Position numbers and translations under genes: made by a program. Positions 39,511-48,638 of a stretch of DNA of 64,000 nt are shown here, piece after piece (within the stretch, counting starts at the first letter, position 1; the number at the start of each line of letters is the position of its first letter). The stretch spans positions 1-64,000 of the forward strand of contig CAKQRE010000019.1 of the NCBI GenBank assembly GCA_934271265.1, written 5' to 3'. The DNA comes from an uncultured Clostridia bacterium (lineage in GTDB: Bacteria; Bacillota; Clostridia; Christensenellales; Borkfalkiaceae). The notes below the pieces were generated by a model, which was given only the letters and a program-made list of their open reading frames with translations, made no database searches and was not told the DNA's origin.

Positions 39511-40494
39511 TCAAAGCACTTTAGACAAAAATTCGCGCAGTCTCGGGTTCTTCGGGCGATCGAAAAATTCTTCGGGCGTATTCTCTTCGCCGATCACGCC
39601 GTCGTCGATAAAAATCACGCGGGAAGAGACCTCCCTTGCAAAACCCATTTCGTGCGTTACGATCACCATTGTCATTCCCTCGTCTGCAAGTTCACGGATC
39701 AGAGCGAGAACTTCTCCCACCATTTCGGGATCGAGAGCGGAAGTCGGCTCGTCGAAAAGCATGACCTGCGGATTCATCATCAGCGACCTTACGATCGCGA
39801 TCCTCTGTTTCTGTCCGCCCGAAAGAAGAGAAGGATAACTGTCCTTTTTCTCTTCAAGCCCGATTCTTTTCAGCAAGGAGATCGCCTTTGCTTCCGCTTC
39901 TTCCTTCGTCATCAGTTTCAGCTGAACGGGCGCGAGCGTCAGATTCTTCATAACGGAAAGATTATTGAACAGGTTAAAATGCTGAAACACCATGCCCATC
40001 CTGGCACGGGCAACGTTCACGTCGATCGCATTTGCCTTATACGTCGCTTTCATAGCCGCGGCGTAATCCCTGCCCTCGTGCTTTTCGTGCAAAAGATCGT
40101 TCTTTTTGATCTCGTAAATCAACTCCGTTTTTGCCTTTTCGTCCGAAAGATCGAGTTTCCGTTCTTCGGCAAGCCTGCGGAAGGTGTTGCTCTTTTCGAT
40201 AATGTCAAAATGAAGATAAGGATCCACGGGAGTGATCAGCTTGTTTTCGATCCATACTTCGCCGAAGGTAGGTTCTTCGAGAAGGTTCATACAACGGAGC
40301 AAAGTCGATTTCCCCGAACCGGAAGGTCCGAGGATGACAACCTTTTCTCCCTTTTTGATATCGCAGGAGACCCCTTTCAGCACCTTTACGCTGCCGAAAT
40401 TTTTATACACGTTTTGTATGCGAATCATCGGCTCGTCGTCCGAAAACGCGACGGTCCCGCCGTCATATAACGGCTTATAATTTGGCTCGTTCAC
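39511..40494 (-). CDS. Polar amino acid ABC importer, ATPase subunit
   Basis: A 327-residue ATPase: Walker A GPSGSGKST (about 56), Q-loop MVFQHFNLF, signature LLSGGQKQRIAI, Walker B VMLFDEPTSALD, and switch His VTHEMGF. Typical subunits are about 240 residues. The extra length is mainly an insertion of about 60-70 residues between Walker A and the Q-loop (DPYLHFDIIEKSNTFRRLAE through NAIDVNVARAR), and an N-terminal tail of about 23 residues. Substrate (glutamine, cystine or another polar amino acid) cannot be fixed. It overlaps the permease gene by 20 bp. Confidence 0.88.
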   Translation of the reverse strand: MNEPNYKPLYDGGTVAFSDDEPMIRIQNVYKNFGSVKVLKGVSCDIKKGEKVVILGPSGSGKSTLLRCMNLLEEPTFGEVWIENKLITPVDPYLHFDIIEKSNTFRRLAEERKLDLSDEKAKTELIYEIKKNDLLHEKHEGRDYAAAMKATYKANAIDVNVARARMGMVFQHFNLFNNLSVMKNLTLAPVQLKLMTKEEAEAKAISLLKRIGLEEKKDSYPSLLSGGQKQRIAIVRSLMMNPQVMLFDEPTSALDPEMVGEVLALIRELADEGMTMVIVTHEMGFAREVSSRVIFIDDGVIGEENTPEEFFDRPKNPRLREFLSKVL

Positions 40495-41215
40495 TTTTAC
40501 CCAATCTCCTTTCGATTCCTTTCTGGATCTGCTGCAAAGCGATCACGATGACGAGATAGATCGCCGCAATGATAAAAAGCGGCATATAAAGCTTCGCATT
40601 CTGCGTCGTGATATATTTCTGGATCTTCATCAGGTCGACGATGCCGACATACCCGGAAACAGACGTTTCCTTCACAAGGGTGATAAACTCGTTGAACATG
40701 GTTGGCAAGGCATTTTTGATCGCCTGCGGCAAAATGATCTTACAGAAAGTTTTGAACCACGAAAGACCGAGACTTCTGCCCGCTTCCATCTGTCCGTAAT
40801 CGACGGCATTGATGCCGCCGCGCAGGATCTCCGCCATATAAGCGCCGCTGTTGATTCCGAACACGAGCGACGCGACGGGAATACCCGCCGTATTCTTCAA
40901 GCCGAATACGGTAGCCGTTTTCGCAAACTTGAAAATGACGAAATATCCGATAAAGAGTTGCAACACGACGGGGGTCCCGCGAATTACCGTAACGTACAGA
41001 TTCGCAAGTCCGTTCAGAAATGCGACAAAAGGATTTTTCTTTTTCGGCGCGATCCTGATCGCAGTCACTACGATGCCGATCAGAAGCCCGATCAGACAGG
41101 AAAGAAGAGCAATGATCAGCGTGTTACGCAGCCCTTCGAGATACATTTTATAACTTTGCGCATCGATAAAGCAATCATAGAAATCGCTTTTGAGCGTCTG
41201 AAAAAATTTACCCAT
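40475..41215 (-). CDS. Polar amino acid ABC importer, permease
   Basis: A 246-residue HisM/GlnP type permease with about five membrane spans and the family EAA loop EAGRSLGLSWFKTFCKIILPQAIKNALP. The N-terminal about 30 residues are a soluble lead (KFFQTLKSDFYDCFIDAQ). It forms a homodimeric channel in such importers. It lies between the binding protein gene and the ATPase gene. Confidence 0.9.
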   Translation of the reverse strand: MGKFFQTLKSDFYDCFIDAQSYKMYLEGLRNTLIIALLSCLIGLLIGIVVTAIRIAPKKKNPFVAFLNGLANLYVTVIRGTPVVLQLFIGYFVIFKFAKTATVFGLKNTAGIPVASLVFGINSGAYMAEILRGGINAVDYGQMEAGRSLGLSWFKTFCKIILPQAIKNALPTMFNEFITLVKETSVSGYVGIVDLMKIQKYITTQNAKLYMPLFIIAAIYLVIVIALQQIQKGIERRLGKSERAKL

Positions 41216-41300
41216 ATTTTAATTTACCGAGCCGTAAAAACGGCGTTGTTCCGGAGTAAGGCGAAAGAGTCGGCGTTATTTCGCCGGCTCTTCGGTGACG

Positions 41301-41326
41301 GTTTTCTTTTCGGAAAAGAAAACCCT
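41301..41326 (-). terminator. Attenuator-like hairpin between binding-protein and permease genes
   Basis: GGTTTTCTTTT / AAAAGAAAACC arms close to the binding-protein stop, followed by a second GC-rich hairpin; probably limits transcription of the downstream genes. No long T-tract on the minus strand. Confidence 0.45.
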
Positions 41327-41335
41327 ATTGAAAAA

Positions 41336-42151
41336 TCAGTCTTCGGGAGCGATCGCTTCGAACTGTGCAAGCCATTTATCGATCTGAGACTTGCCCTCGG
41401 CGTCTTTTACGAGAAGCTCTTTCAGCGCTTCGTTAACCTTCCCGATCAATTCGGTGTTGCCTTTCTTGGCAACGACACCGTAGGATTCTGCATCTACGCC
41501 TTCGATCGTGGCGCATTCCACGTCGTTGTTTTTGGCAACAAGCTGAGCGGCGACCTGAGAATCGACAACGAGATAAATACCGCCGTTACCGCCTTTCACT
41601 TCTTCCAGAGCGGAAAGGACTGTATCGTAATCCGCGCTGTCGCTCACTTTCCATTCGGTCTTTTTCTCGTTGGCGAGAAGATTGCTCGTGGAACCGGTCT
41701 GATAAACGATCTTCTTTCCTTCGAAATTGGATTTCGCAAATTCTCCGGTTTCCGTCATAGCGGGCTGGCTCGTTTTGAGATATACAACCGTCTGAACGGC
41801 ACCGCCGTAGTAAAAGTCGGAATATTCGAGAACTTTCGCACGATCGGAAGTCCAGGAAATACCGGCGATCCCGAGGGCGTTGTCTTCATCGATACCGGCG
41901 ACGATCGCGTCGAAGGACCCGTCGACGATCGTAAGCTTGTAGTTGTATTTGTTCGCGATGTACTTCGCGATTTCAACGTCTACGCCGATGATTTCCGTCG
42001 AGCCTTTTTCGGTAAACTCCCAAGGAGCGAAGCCCGCTTCGGTATAAACGACAAGCGTGTTTTCGGTAGTCGTTTCGTTGCAGGAAGTGAAGCCGAGCGA
42101 CATGCCGAACGTCATGACAGCCGCAAGAAGAAATGTGAGAAGTTTTTTCAT
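41336..42151 (-). CDS. Polar amino acid ABC importer, substrate-binding lipoprotein
   Basis: A 271-residue type II binding protein (SBP_bac_3). Lipobox FTSC (Cys 24), then the family core YTEAGFAPWEFTEKGSTEIIGVDVEIAKYIANKYN, split as YTEAGFAPWEF and IGVDVEIAKYIANKY, followed by GSFDAIVAGI. The closing lobe carries KKIVYQTGSTSNLL and DSQVAAQLV. First gene of the importer operon. Its promoter is preceded by a repeat array (42221-42300). Confidence 0.92.
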   Translation of the reverse strand: MKKLLTFLLAAVMTFGMSLGFTSCNETTTENTLVVYTEAGFAPWEFTEKGSTEIIGVDVEIAKYIANKYNYKLTIVDGSFDAIVAGIDEDNALGIAGISWTSDRAKVLEYSDFYYGGAVQTVVYLKTSQPAMTETGEFAKSNFEGKKIVYQTGSTSNLLANEKKTEWKVSDSADYDTVLSALEEVKGGNGGIYLVVDSQVAAQLVAKNNDVECATIEGVDAESYGVVAKKGNTELIGKVNEALKELLVKDAEGKSQIDKWLAQFEAIAPED

Positions 42152-42186
42152 TGTTTGTTACCTCTTTCAAATTTGATTATGGCGTT

Positions 42187-42215
42187 ATTCTACCACTTTC
42201 TTCTTCCGTTGTCAA
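42187..42215 (-). promoter_or_regulatory. Promoter of the amino acid ABC operon
   Basis: Minus strand -35 TTGACA (42210-42215), 17 bp spacer, -10 TAGAAT (42187-42192), about 36 bp before the start codon. Confidence 0.75.
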
Positions 42216-42220
42216 ACGAT

Positions 42221-42300
42221 TTATGCATAAAAATTAAAAATTTTTCATTTTTTCTTGTTTTTATGCATTGTTTATGCAATTTAAATTAGTTTATGCATTT
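42221..42300. promoter_or_regulatory. Array of TTATGCAT boxes upstream of the amino acid ABC promoter
   Basis: Four copies of TTATGCA(T/A) start at 42221 (palindromic TTATGCATAA), 42261, 42272 and 42291, spaced 40, 11 and 19 bp, close to multiples of a helical turn. They lie directly upstream of the -35. A repressor or activator site, perhaps amino acid-responsive, is suggested; the regulator is not in the window. Confidence 0.55.
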
Positions 42301-42362
42301 CAGCGTCCCGCAAGGGGCGTTTTTTCGCAGATCGTGTCGGTTTACGGGGGAAACAAAGCGGC

Positions 42363-43187
42363 TCACGCGTCGTTTTCTTTCGGAAAGATCCGTTCGGCAA
42401 GGCGGTAAACTTCCGATTTTACGATCCCGCGCTCTTTCGCGACCTGTTTCACCGCTTCCGTTTTTCTCATTCCGCGGGAAACGAGAAGCTTCAGTTCCTC
42501 CTCTGTCGTAAGCCCGCCGAAATCGTTCTCGCTCTTGCCCCCTTCGACGATCAGAACGTATTCTCCCCTCGGATTCTCTTCTTTGCTGCCCTCCGAAAGA
42601 AGAAAGGTTTCCGTTTTTTCGTGAAGTTTCGTGATCTCCTTTACGGCACAGCAGCGGCGATCGCCTAAACCTTTATATAAAGAAGAAATCGTTTTGTGCA
42701 GATCGTGAGGGGCGCAATAAAATATAAGGGTCATATCAAGCCCCTTGTATTTGCGGAAGAGCTCGTCTTTTTCTGCGGTCTTTTCCGGCAAAAATCCGAT
42801 AAAAGCAAAACGGGAGCAATCCATCCCCGAAAGAAGCAACGCGGGCACAAACGCCGTGGCGCCGGGAATTACCGTGTATTCCAACCCCTTTTCCTTAAGC
42901 AGGGCGGTGAGAACGTTCCCGGGATCGGAGACGCACGGCGTGCCGGCGTCGGTGATCACGGCAACGTTTTTTCCCTGCGTGAGAAGGTCGGTCAGTTTTT
43001 CCGCTTCCGTCCGCTCGTTGAACTTATGATACGCAACGAGCGGTTTTCTGATCTCGTAGCGAGACAACAGTTTCAGAGACGTACGCGTGTCTTCGCACGC
43101 GATCACGTCCACAGAGCCGAGCACTTCGATCGCACGGAGAGAAATGTCTTTTAAATTCCCTACCGGGGTAGAAACAAAATACAGCAC
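42363..43187 (-). CDS. rsmI: 16S rRNA (cytidine1402-2'-O)-methyltransferase
   Basis: A 274-residue SAM-dependent methyltransferase of the tetrapyrrole methylase fold. The N-terminus MLYFVSTPVGNLKDISLRAIEVL and ACEDTRTSLKLLSRYEI are the RsmI hallmark, with VITDAGTPCVSDPG as the SAM loop. A C-terminal HTH-like helix region (TEEELKLLVSRGMRKTEAVKQVA) is also typical. It lies 54 bp after the yabB-like gene; the same order (yabB then yabC=rsmI) occurs in B. subtilis. Confidence 0.94.
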   Translation of the reverse strand: MLYFVSTPVGNLKDISLRAIEVLGSVDVIACEDTRTSLKLLSRYEIRKPLVAYHKFNERTEAEKLTDLLTQGKNVAVITDAGTPCVSDPGNVLTALLKEKGLEYTVIPGATAFVPALLLSGMDCSRFAFIGFLPEKTAEKDELFRKYKGLDMTLIFYCAPHDLHKTISSLYKGLGDRRCCAVKEITKLHEKTETFLLSEGSKEENPRGEYVLIVEGGKSENDFGGLTTEEELKLLVSRGMRKTEAVKQVAKERGIVKSEVYRLAERIFPKENDA

Positions 43188-43241
43188 AAAAGCACCTCAG
43201 ATACTTAATAATTAACAAATAATCGGCTTATAGACCGGTTT

Positions 43242-43940
43242 TTATACGGGAACGTTGTTTTTCAGGGGCGGAAGCACGCGGAACGAAGGACTTTTCCCCT
43301 TGCCTGCTTCGACGAGAAAAAGATAGGGTTCTTCCCGTTTGCCCGCCGTTACGAACCGAAGGCGGGACGGTTCGAGCCCGTGTGCGCGGAGAGAGCAGAT
43401 CGCGTCGGCAAGGCGTTCCGTCCTCTGACACAGGCAGAAGCGACCGCCGAACTTTAAGAGCCGTGCGGCGCAGGCAACGATCTCGTCCAGCGTCACGGCG
43501 ATCTCATGTCGGCACAGGGCGATATGATCTTCCGGATTCACGATCCCCGTATCCCCTTTTTTATACGGGGGATTGCAGAGGACGAGAGAAAACTTCCCGT
43601 TGAACGACGGATCGATCTCCTGCAGTTTTCCGCAGTGGCAGAACGCTCGCCCGCCGAGATCGTTATACACGATCGACTTTTCACACAAATCGGCAAGGCT
43701 TTCCTGCAATTCGAAAAAGTCGACGGTCTTCGTTTTTTCCTCGTTCAACGCAAAAAAATGAAACCCGACGATCCCGCTGCCCGCACAAAGATCGGCTACC
43801 GTTTCGCCCCGCCGCCCTTCCGCAAACCGGGACAGGAGGATCGCGTCGCTCGAAAAGCGATACAAGGTTTTGCTCTGTATCACCTTATACCCGCCGATCA
43901 TCAGATCTTCCGCTATTTCGTTTTCGCCGAGTTCGATCAT
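43242..43940 (-). CDS. yabB: YabB/TrmN6-like tRNA1(Val) adenine methyltransferase
   Basis: A 232-residue class I SAM-dependent N6-adenine methyltransferase. Motif I is VADLCAGSGIVGFHFFA, and the catalytic NPPY is in LVLCNPPYKKGDTG. The start IAEDLMIGGYKVIQSKTLYRFSSDAILLSRFA is characteristic, split here as GGYKVIQSKTLYRFSSDAIL. It probably methylates A37 of a tRNA, as E. coli YfiC. It precedes rsmI. Confidence 0.88.
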   Translation of the reverse strand: MIELGENEIAEDLMIGGYKVIQSKTLYRFSSDAILLSRFAEGRRGETVADLCAGSGIVGFHFFALNEEKTKTVDFFELQESLADLCEKSIVYNDLGGRAFCHCGKLQEIDPSFNGKFSLVLCNPPYKKGDTGIVNPEDHIALCRHEIAVTLDEIVACAARLLKFGGRFCLCQRTERLADAICSLRAHGLEPSRLRFVTAGKREEPYLFLVEAGKGKSPSFRVLPPLKNNVPV

Positions 43941-44044
43941 ACCTCACCCCGATCGCCGGAGGATCCGACCGCCTGTCTCGCAGACGATCCGAACCTTTCC
44001 GGGCACGATATTATTCACGCGCTATCATTCACGCGATGATATTC

Positions 44045-44084
44045 AAAAGAAAAGCCTTCCTCCGCATCAATCGGGGGAAGGCTC
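44045..44084 (-). terminator. Intrinsic terminator of the ferredoxin gene
   Basis: Minus strand stem AGCCTTCCCCC / GGAGGAAGGCT followed by TTTCTTTT. Confidence 0.85.
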
Positions 44085-44134
44085 GGTCAGAGACACTTTA
44101 AAGCAAACCGTATATTCACTATACGATCTCCTTG

Positions 44135-44308
44135 TTATTCAGCGTCTACAGGCGCTCCGACAGGGCAAGTTTCCGCACAGGAACCGCAACCGATGCACGT
44201 ATCGGCATCGATAACGTACTGCGTTTCTCCCTGCGAAATAGCAGCCACCGGGCAGTTTTCAGCACAAGCTCCGCAAGAAATGCAAGCGTCCGTAATTTTG
44301 TAAGCCAT
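44135..44308 (-). CDS. 2[4Fe-4S] ferredoxin
   Basis: A 57-residue clostridial-type ferredoxin, too small for long-ORF calling but unmistakable: two CxxCxxCxxxCP motifs (CISCGACAENCP and CIGCGSCAETCP) bind two [4Fe-4S] clusters. ATG 44308 is preceded by a GGAGG on the minus strand (AAACGGAGGTAATCACGAA). It is the low-potential electron carrier that could serve NfnAB. A terminator directly downstream marks it as a single-gene unit. Confidence 0.96.
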   Translation of the reverse strand: MAYKITDACISCGACAENCPVAAISQGETQYVIDADTCIGCGSCAETCPVGAPVDAE

Positions 44309-44595
44309 TTCGTGATTACCTCCGTTTTAAAGTATCAACGTCAAACCACCTGCCGCCCGAAATTTGCAAAATTTAAGGTTCAAACCCCGTTTGGCTGTCG
44401 GACGAAAGACGGAGATCCGATGGGATCCCTTCTGTCCGGACGATACCGACAGTTCTCCTGATCGTTTTTATTATAACACAAGATTTCCGGTTTGTACAGA
44501 GATTCGTCCGCCTTTTTCGTGATTTTTCGAAAAATTCATCTCTATGCCGGACAAGATCCCGTTTTTTCGCCGTGTTTTTCCGAAAGAAGAACTCC

Positions 44596-46149
44596 TTACT
44601 TCTTCTCGATCAGCGATCTGCCCGTCATTTCGGAGGGGACGTCTTCGCCCATCATTTCGAGAAGGGTCGGCGCAAGGTCGGCTAAAATGCCGTCTTTGCG
44701 GAGAGTAACGTTTTTATACAGATCGCTCACAAGGATCACGGGCACGCGGTTCGTCGTATGCGCGGTAAACGGTTCACCGTCGTCCGCGATCATTTTATCC
44801 GCATTGCCGTGGTCTGCCGTCACGATGCAGCTGCCGCCCTTGGCGAGAACGGCGGACGTGATTTTGCCGATGCAGTTTTCCACCGTGCGCACCGCTTCGA
44901 TCGCCGCCTTTTCCACTCCGGTATGACCGACCATGTCGCAGTTGGCGTAGTTTAAAACGATCACGTCGAATTTATCGGAAGCGATCTCTTCAAGAACCTT
45001 TTCGGTCACTTCGGGGGCGCTCATTTCCGGTTTCAGGTCGTAAGTAGCCACTTTAGGCGAAGGGATCAGATCGCGGAATTCGTTCTTTTCCGGCGCTTCC
45101 ACGCCGCCGTTGAAGAAGAAGGTAACGTGGGCGTATTTTTCCGTTTCCGCGATACGAAGCTGAGTGTATCCGTTATCCGAAAGGTATTTGCCGAGCGTGT
45201 TGTGAAGTTCCTGTTTTTTGAACGCGATCGCCACGTGACGGAAAGTTTCGTCGTACTTGGTAAAACCGACGTAGCAAAGGTCGAGATATCCCGTTTTTCT
45301 CTCGAAACCGTCGAACGATTCTTCGGTGAACGCGCGGGAGATCTCCCTTGCTCTGTCCGGACGGAAGTTGAAGAAGATCACGGAATCTCCCTTTTCGATC
45401 AAAGCGACGGGTTTTCCGTTTTCCGTGACGTTTGCGGGAAGGATAAATTCGTCCGTCACGTCGTTTTTATAACTGTTTTCGATCGCCTCTTTTGCGGAAG
45501 AAGCCTGAACGCCGTTGCCGAGGGTGAGCATCTCATACGCTTTCACCACTCTTTCCCAACGGTTATCCCTGTCCATCGCATAATATCTGCCGCAGACGGA
45601 CGCGATCTTGCCGACGCCGATCTCTTTCATTTTCTCCTCGAGTTCGGCAATAAATTCGATCCCGCTCGTAGGGGGAACGTCTCTTCCGTCGGTAAAGCAA
45701 TGCACGTAAACCTCGGTAAGCCCCCTTCTTTTTGCCATTTCGAGAAGAGCATAGAGATGGGTGATGTGGCTGTGCACGCCGCCGGAGGATGCAAGCCCGT
45801 AAAGATGAAGCTTCTTTCCGTTGTTCTTCGCCCGATCCATTGCGCGGATCAGTTCTTCGTTTTCGAAGAAGTCGCCGTCTTCGATGGCTTTCGTGATACG
45901 GGTAAGATCCTGATACACGATCCTGCCGGCACCCATGTTGAGGTGTCCGACTTCGCTGTTACCCATCTGTCCGTCGGGAAGACCGACGGAAAGCCCGCTC
46001 GCGCCGAGCGTTGCCGAAGGATATTCCGCGGAAAGTTTTTCGATCACGCCCGCGTGCGCTTCGTATACGGCGTTTCCCTTATGCTCGGGATTCAACCCGT
46101 AACCGTCCATAATAAACAGACAAACCGGTCTCGTTTTCATTTTTTTCAT
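44596..46149 (-). CDS. gpmI: 2,3-bisphosphoglycerate-independent phosphoglycerate mutase
   Basis: A 517-residue Mn2+-dependent alkaline-phosphatase-fold enzyme that interconverts 3- and 2-phosphoglycerate. The N-terminal metal Asp is in LFIMDGYGLN, the phosphorylated Ser in GQMGNSEVGHLNMGAGR, and the C-terminal metal residues in VTADHGNADKM and VGHTG. Length fits the family. It follows tpiA and pgk on the same strand, about 135 bp downstream of the tpiA stop, with a tpiA terminator between. Confidence 0.96.
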   Translation of the reverse strand: MKKMKTRPVCLFIMDGYGLNPEHKGNAVYEAHAGVIEKLSAEYPSATLGASGLSVGLPDGQMGNSEVGHLNMGAGRIVYQDLTRITKAIEDGDFFENEELIRAMDRAKNNGKKLHLYGLASSGGVHSHITHLYALLEMAKRRGLTEVYVHCFTDGRDVPPTSGIEFIAELEEKMKEIGVGKIASVCGRYYAMDRDNRWERVVKAYEMLTLGNGVQASSAKEAIENSYKNDVTDEFILPANVTENGKPVALIEKGDSVIFFNFRPDRAREISRAFTEESFDGFERKTGYLDLCYVGFTKYDETFRHVAIAFKKQELHNTLGKYLSDNGYTQLRIAETEKYAHVTFFFNGGVEAPEKNEFRDLIPSPKVATYDLKPEMSAPEVTEKVLEEIASDKFDVIVLNYANCDMVGHTGVEKAAIEAVRTVENCIGKITSAVLAKGGSCIVTADHGNADKMIADDGEPFTAHTTNRVPVILVSDLYKNVTLRKDGILADLAPTLLEMMGEDVPSEMTGRSLIEKK

Positions 46150-46235
46150 ATTGTCCGAACTCCTTTTTTCCCTATCATTATACCATTGAAAAGGGAAAAT
46201 ATCAAAGCGTTTTTGATCTCTTTTCCGAATTTTGC

Positions 46236-46276
46236 CGAAAAAGAACCCGCGAAAAACGATTTCCGCGGGTTTTTGC
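46236..46276 (-). terminator. Intrinsic terminator of pgk-tpiA
   Basis: Minus strand stem AACCCGCG / CGCGGGTT followed by CTTTTTC. Confidence 0.75.
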
Positions 46277-46284
46277 CGAATGAA

Positions 46285-47037
46285 TTATTTGTCGTAGTTC
46301 ACGATAAACGCGAAATCGTCCGCCTTTAAGGATGCGCCGCCGATCAGACCGCCGTCGATCTCCTCTTCCGCCATAAGCTCTTTGCAGTTCTTCACGTTCA
46401 TCGAACCGCCGTAAAGGATCCTTGCCTTTTCCGCAATGGATCTGTGGAATTTCTTCGCGAGGATGTGACGGATATAACCGATGGTGTTGTTCGCGTCCGT
46501 AGCCGTAGCCGTTTTGCCCGTACCGATCGCCCAGACGGGTTCGTAAGCAATAACGATCTTGTCGAAATCCTTGCTCTTAAAGCCTTTCAGCCCTTCCGTT
46601 ACCTGACGAAGAAGAACCTTTTCGGTCATGCCGCTTTCTCTCTCTTCTTCCGTTTCGCCCACGCAGACGATGGGTTTGAACTTCGCGTCGAGCGCAGCCT
46701 GCACTCTCTTGTTCACCGTTTCGTCCGTCTCGCCGAAATACTGTCTTCTTTCGCTGTGGCCGATGATAACGTATTCCACCTTAAGCTCTTTCAGCATATC
46801 TGCCGAAATTTCTCCGGTGAAAGCGCCGCTCTGCGCCCAGTGCACGTTTTCCGCGCCGATTTTAATGTTCGTTCCCTTAGCGGCTCTCTTCGCCGTCTGG
46901 AGATCGGTGTAAGGAACGCATACGACAACGTCGCAATTCGCGTCCTGCACCTTGGGAGCCATCGCGGAGATCAGTTCTTTGGTCTCCGCCATGGTCTTGT
47001 TCATTTTCCAGTTCCCTGCAATCAGTGGTTTTCTCAT
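46285..47037 (-). CDS. tpiA: Triosephosphate isomerase
   Basis: A 250-residue TIM barrel enzyme. Catalytic residues are in NWKMNKT (Asn, Lys), IIGHSERRQYFGE (His) and AYEPVWAIGTG (Glu). The start is the ATG at 47037 (MRKPLIAGNWK), with AAGGAAAAGG upstream; a longer reading adds an unrelated lead. It follows pgk after 111 bp. Confidence 0.97.
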   Translation of the reverse strand: MRKPLIAGNWKMNKTMAETKELISAMAPKVQDANCDVVVCVPYTDLQTAKRAAKGTNIKIGAENVHWAQSGAFTGEISADMLKELKVEYVIIGHSERRQYFGETDETVNKRVQAALDAKFKPIVCVGETEEERESGMTEKVLLRQVTEGLKGFKSKDFDKIVIAYEPVWAIGTGKTATATDANNTIGYIRHILAKKFHRSIAEKARILYGGSMNVKNCKELMAEEEIDGGLIGGASLKADDFAFIVNYDK

Positions 47038-47148
47038 AATTTTGTCCTTTTCCTTTGAATTTTTCTTTTTGGGGATATGCCTGCCGCTTTTCGCGTCTGA
47101 CGGCACGCAAGCGACCGTCCGCCGGACGACCGTTTTTTCTTTCCGGGA

Positions 47149-48468
47149 TCAGTCTTTATCGTTAAGGCATTCGATGCCGGGAAGCTTCTTTCCTTCGAAA
47201 AGTTCGAGAGACGCGCCGCCGCCCGTGGAAATATGGGTCATCTTATCCGCATAGCCGAGCTGTGCGACCGCCGCCGCGGAATCGCCGCCGCCGATGATCG
47301 TGGTCGCGCCTTCGCAGTCTGCCATCGCCTTCGCGATCGCCATCGTGCCCGCCGCAAGCGTCGGGTTTTCGAACACGCCCATGGGTCCGTTCCAGATGAT
47401 GGTCTTCACGCCTTTCAGAGCGTCGGCATAAAGAGCTCTCGTCTTCGGTCCGATATCGACCGATTCCATGTCGGGTGCAAAATCGCCCACGTCACGGATG
47501 AAGGTCTCTACGGGCGCGTCGATCGGATCGGGGAAGGTTTTGATCTGAACGCCGTCCACGGGAAGAAGGAGCTTCTTGCCCGCTTTCTTCGCCTTTTCCA
47601 TCATTTCCTTGCAATAATCGATCTTCGTGTCGTCCACAAGAGAGAGACCGACTTCGTATCCCTGCGCTTTCAGGAAAGTGTAAGCCATGCCGCCGCCGAT
47701 GATCAGCGTGTCGCATTTATCGAGAAGGTTGGAAATAACGTTCAGCTTGTCCGCAACCTTCGCGCCGCCGAGAATGGCGACGAACGGTCTGACGGGATGT
47801 TCGAGAGCGTCCGCCATTACCGTAAGTTCTTTTTCGATCAGGAAACCGCATACGGCGGTCTTCACGAAACCGTATTCGACGATCGCCGCCGTGGAAGCGT
47901 GCGAACGGTGAGCCGTTCCGAAAGCGTCGTTCACGTAGATATCGCAGAAGCTCGCGAGCTCTTTGCAGAATTTCTCGTCTCTTCCCTCTTCGCCGGCGTC
48001 GAAACGAAGGTTCTCGAGAAGTACGCACTCGCCGTCTTTCAGCGCCGCGACTTTCGCCTGAGCGTCTTTTCCGACGATATCCGTCGCAAACGCGACCTTA
48101 CCGCCGAGAAGTTCGTTCAGTCTCTTCGCAACGGGAGCAAGCGTGAATTTCTTCAGATCGCCCGTCTTCGCCTTGTCGAGATAAGCCTGTTTTGCGGCGG
48201 CTCTCTCTTCTTCGGGCAGAGCCTCCACCGCTTTTTTCTCTTTTTTATTGAGACCGAATCCTTCCGTGAAAATATTGTGCGGCTTACCCATGTGCGAGCA
48301 AAGAATAACCTTTGCGCCGTGATTCATCAGATATTCGATCGTCGGCAATGCGCCGCGGATACGGTTTTCGTCCGTAATGACGCCGTCTTTCATGGGCACG
48401 TTGAAGTCGCATCTGACGAGGCATCTCTTGCCGGATACGTCCACGTCTCTGATAGTCTTCTTATTCAT
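47149..48468 (-). CDS. pgk: Phosphoglycerate kinase
   Basis: A 439-residue glycolytic kinase. Markers: RCDFNVPMKDGVI near the start, NDAFGTAHRSHAST, GGAKVADKLNVISNLL, and the ATP loop GGGDSAAAVAQLG. Typical bacterial Pgk is about 395 residues; the extra length includes an insertion near residues 75-115 (NKKEKKAVEALPEEERAAAK, KTGDLKKF). First gene of pgk-tpiA; no gapA is in the window. Confidence 0.96.
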   Translation of the reverse strand: MNKKTIRDVDVSGKRCLVRCDFNVPMKDGVITDENRIRGALPTIEYLMNHGAKVILCSHMGKPHNIFTEGFGLNKKEKKAVEALPEEERAAAKQAYLDKAKTGDLKKFTLAPVAKRLNELLGGKVAFATDIVGKDAQAKVAALKDGECVLLENLRFDAGEEGRDEKFCKELASFCDIYVNDAFGTAHRSHASTAAIVEYGFVKTAVCGFLIEKELTVMADALEHPVRPFVAILGGAKVADKLNVISNLLDKCDTLIIGGGMAYTFLKAQGYEVGLSLVDDTKIDYCKEMMEKAKKAGKKLLLPVDGVQIKTFPDPIDAPVETFIRDVGDFAPDMESVDIGPKTRALYADALKGVKTIIWNGPMGVFENPTLAAGTMAIAKAMADCEGATTIIGGGDSAAAVAQLGYADKMTHISTGGGASLELFEGKKLPGIECLNDKD

Positions 48469-48609
48469 TCGATAATCTCCTTTGATTTTTCGCGGGAAAA
48501 CTCTTTCAGGGAAATTATTTCCTTTTCTCCGGAAAAATATTCCCGGAGAAATGCCGGCGGATGTTCCGCCCCGCTTTTCCCGTCAAAAAACATTTATCTT
48601 TTCGGTTCT

Positions 48610-48638
48610 ATTGTATACTTTCCTCGGCGAATTGTCAA
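48610..48638 (-). promoter_or_regulatory. Promoter of pgk-tpiA
   Basis: Minus strand -35 TTGACA (48633-48638), 17 bp spacer, -10 TACAAT (48610-48615). Confidence 0.75.

Noticed and set aside
42302..42327. Terminator-like CGTCCC-GCAA-GGGGCG with T-run on the plus strand
   Set aside because: No plus-strand gene ends here, and rsmI is on the minus strand where the T-run is absent, so no transcript is assigned to it.
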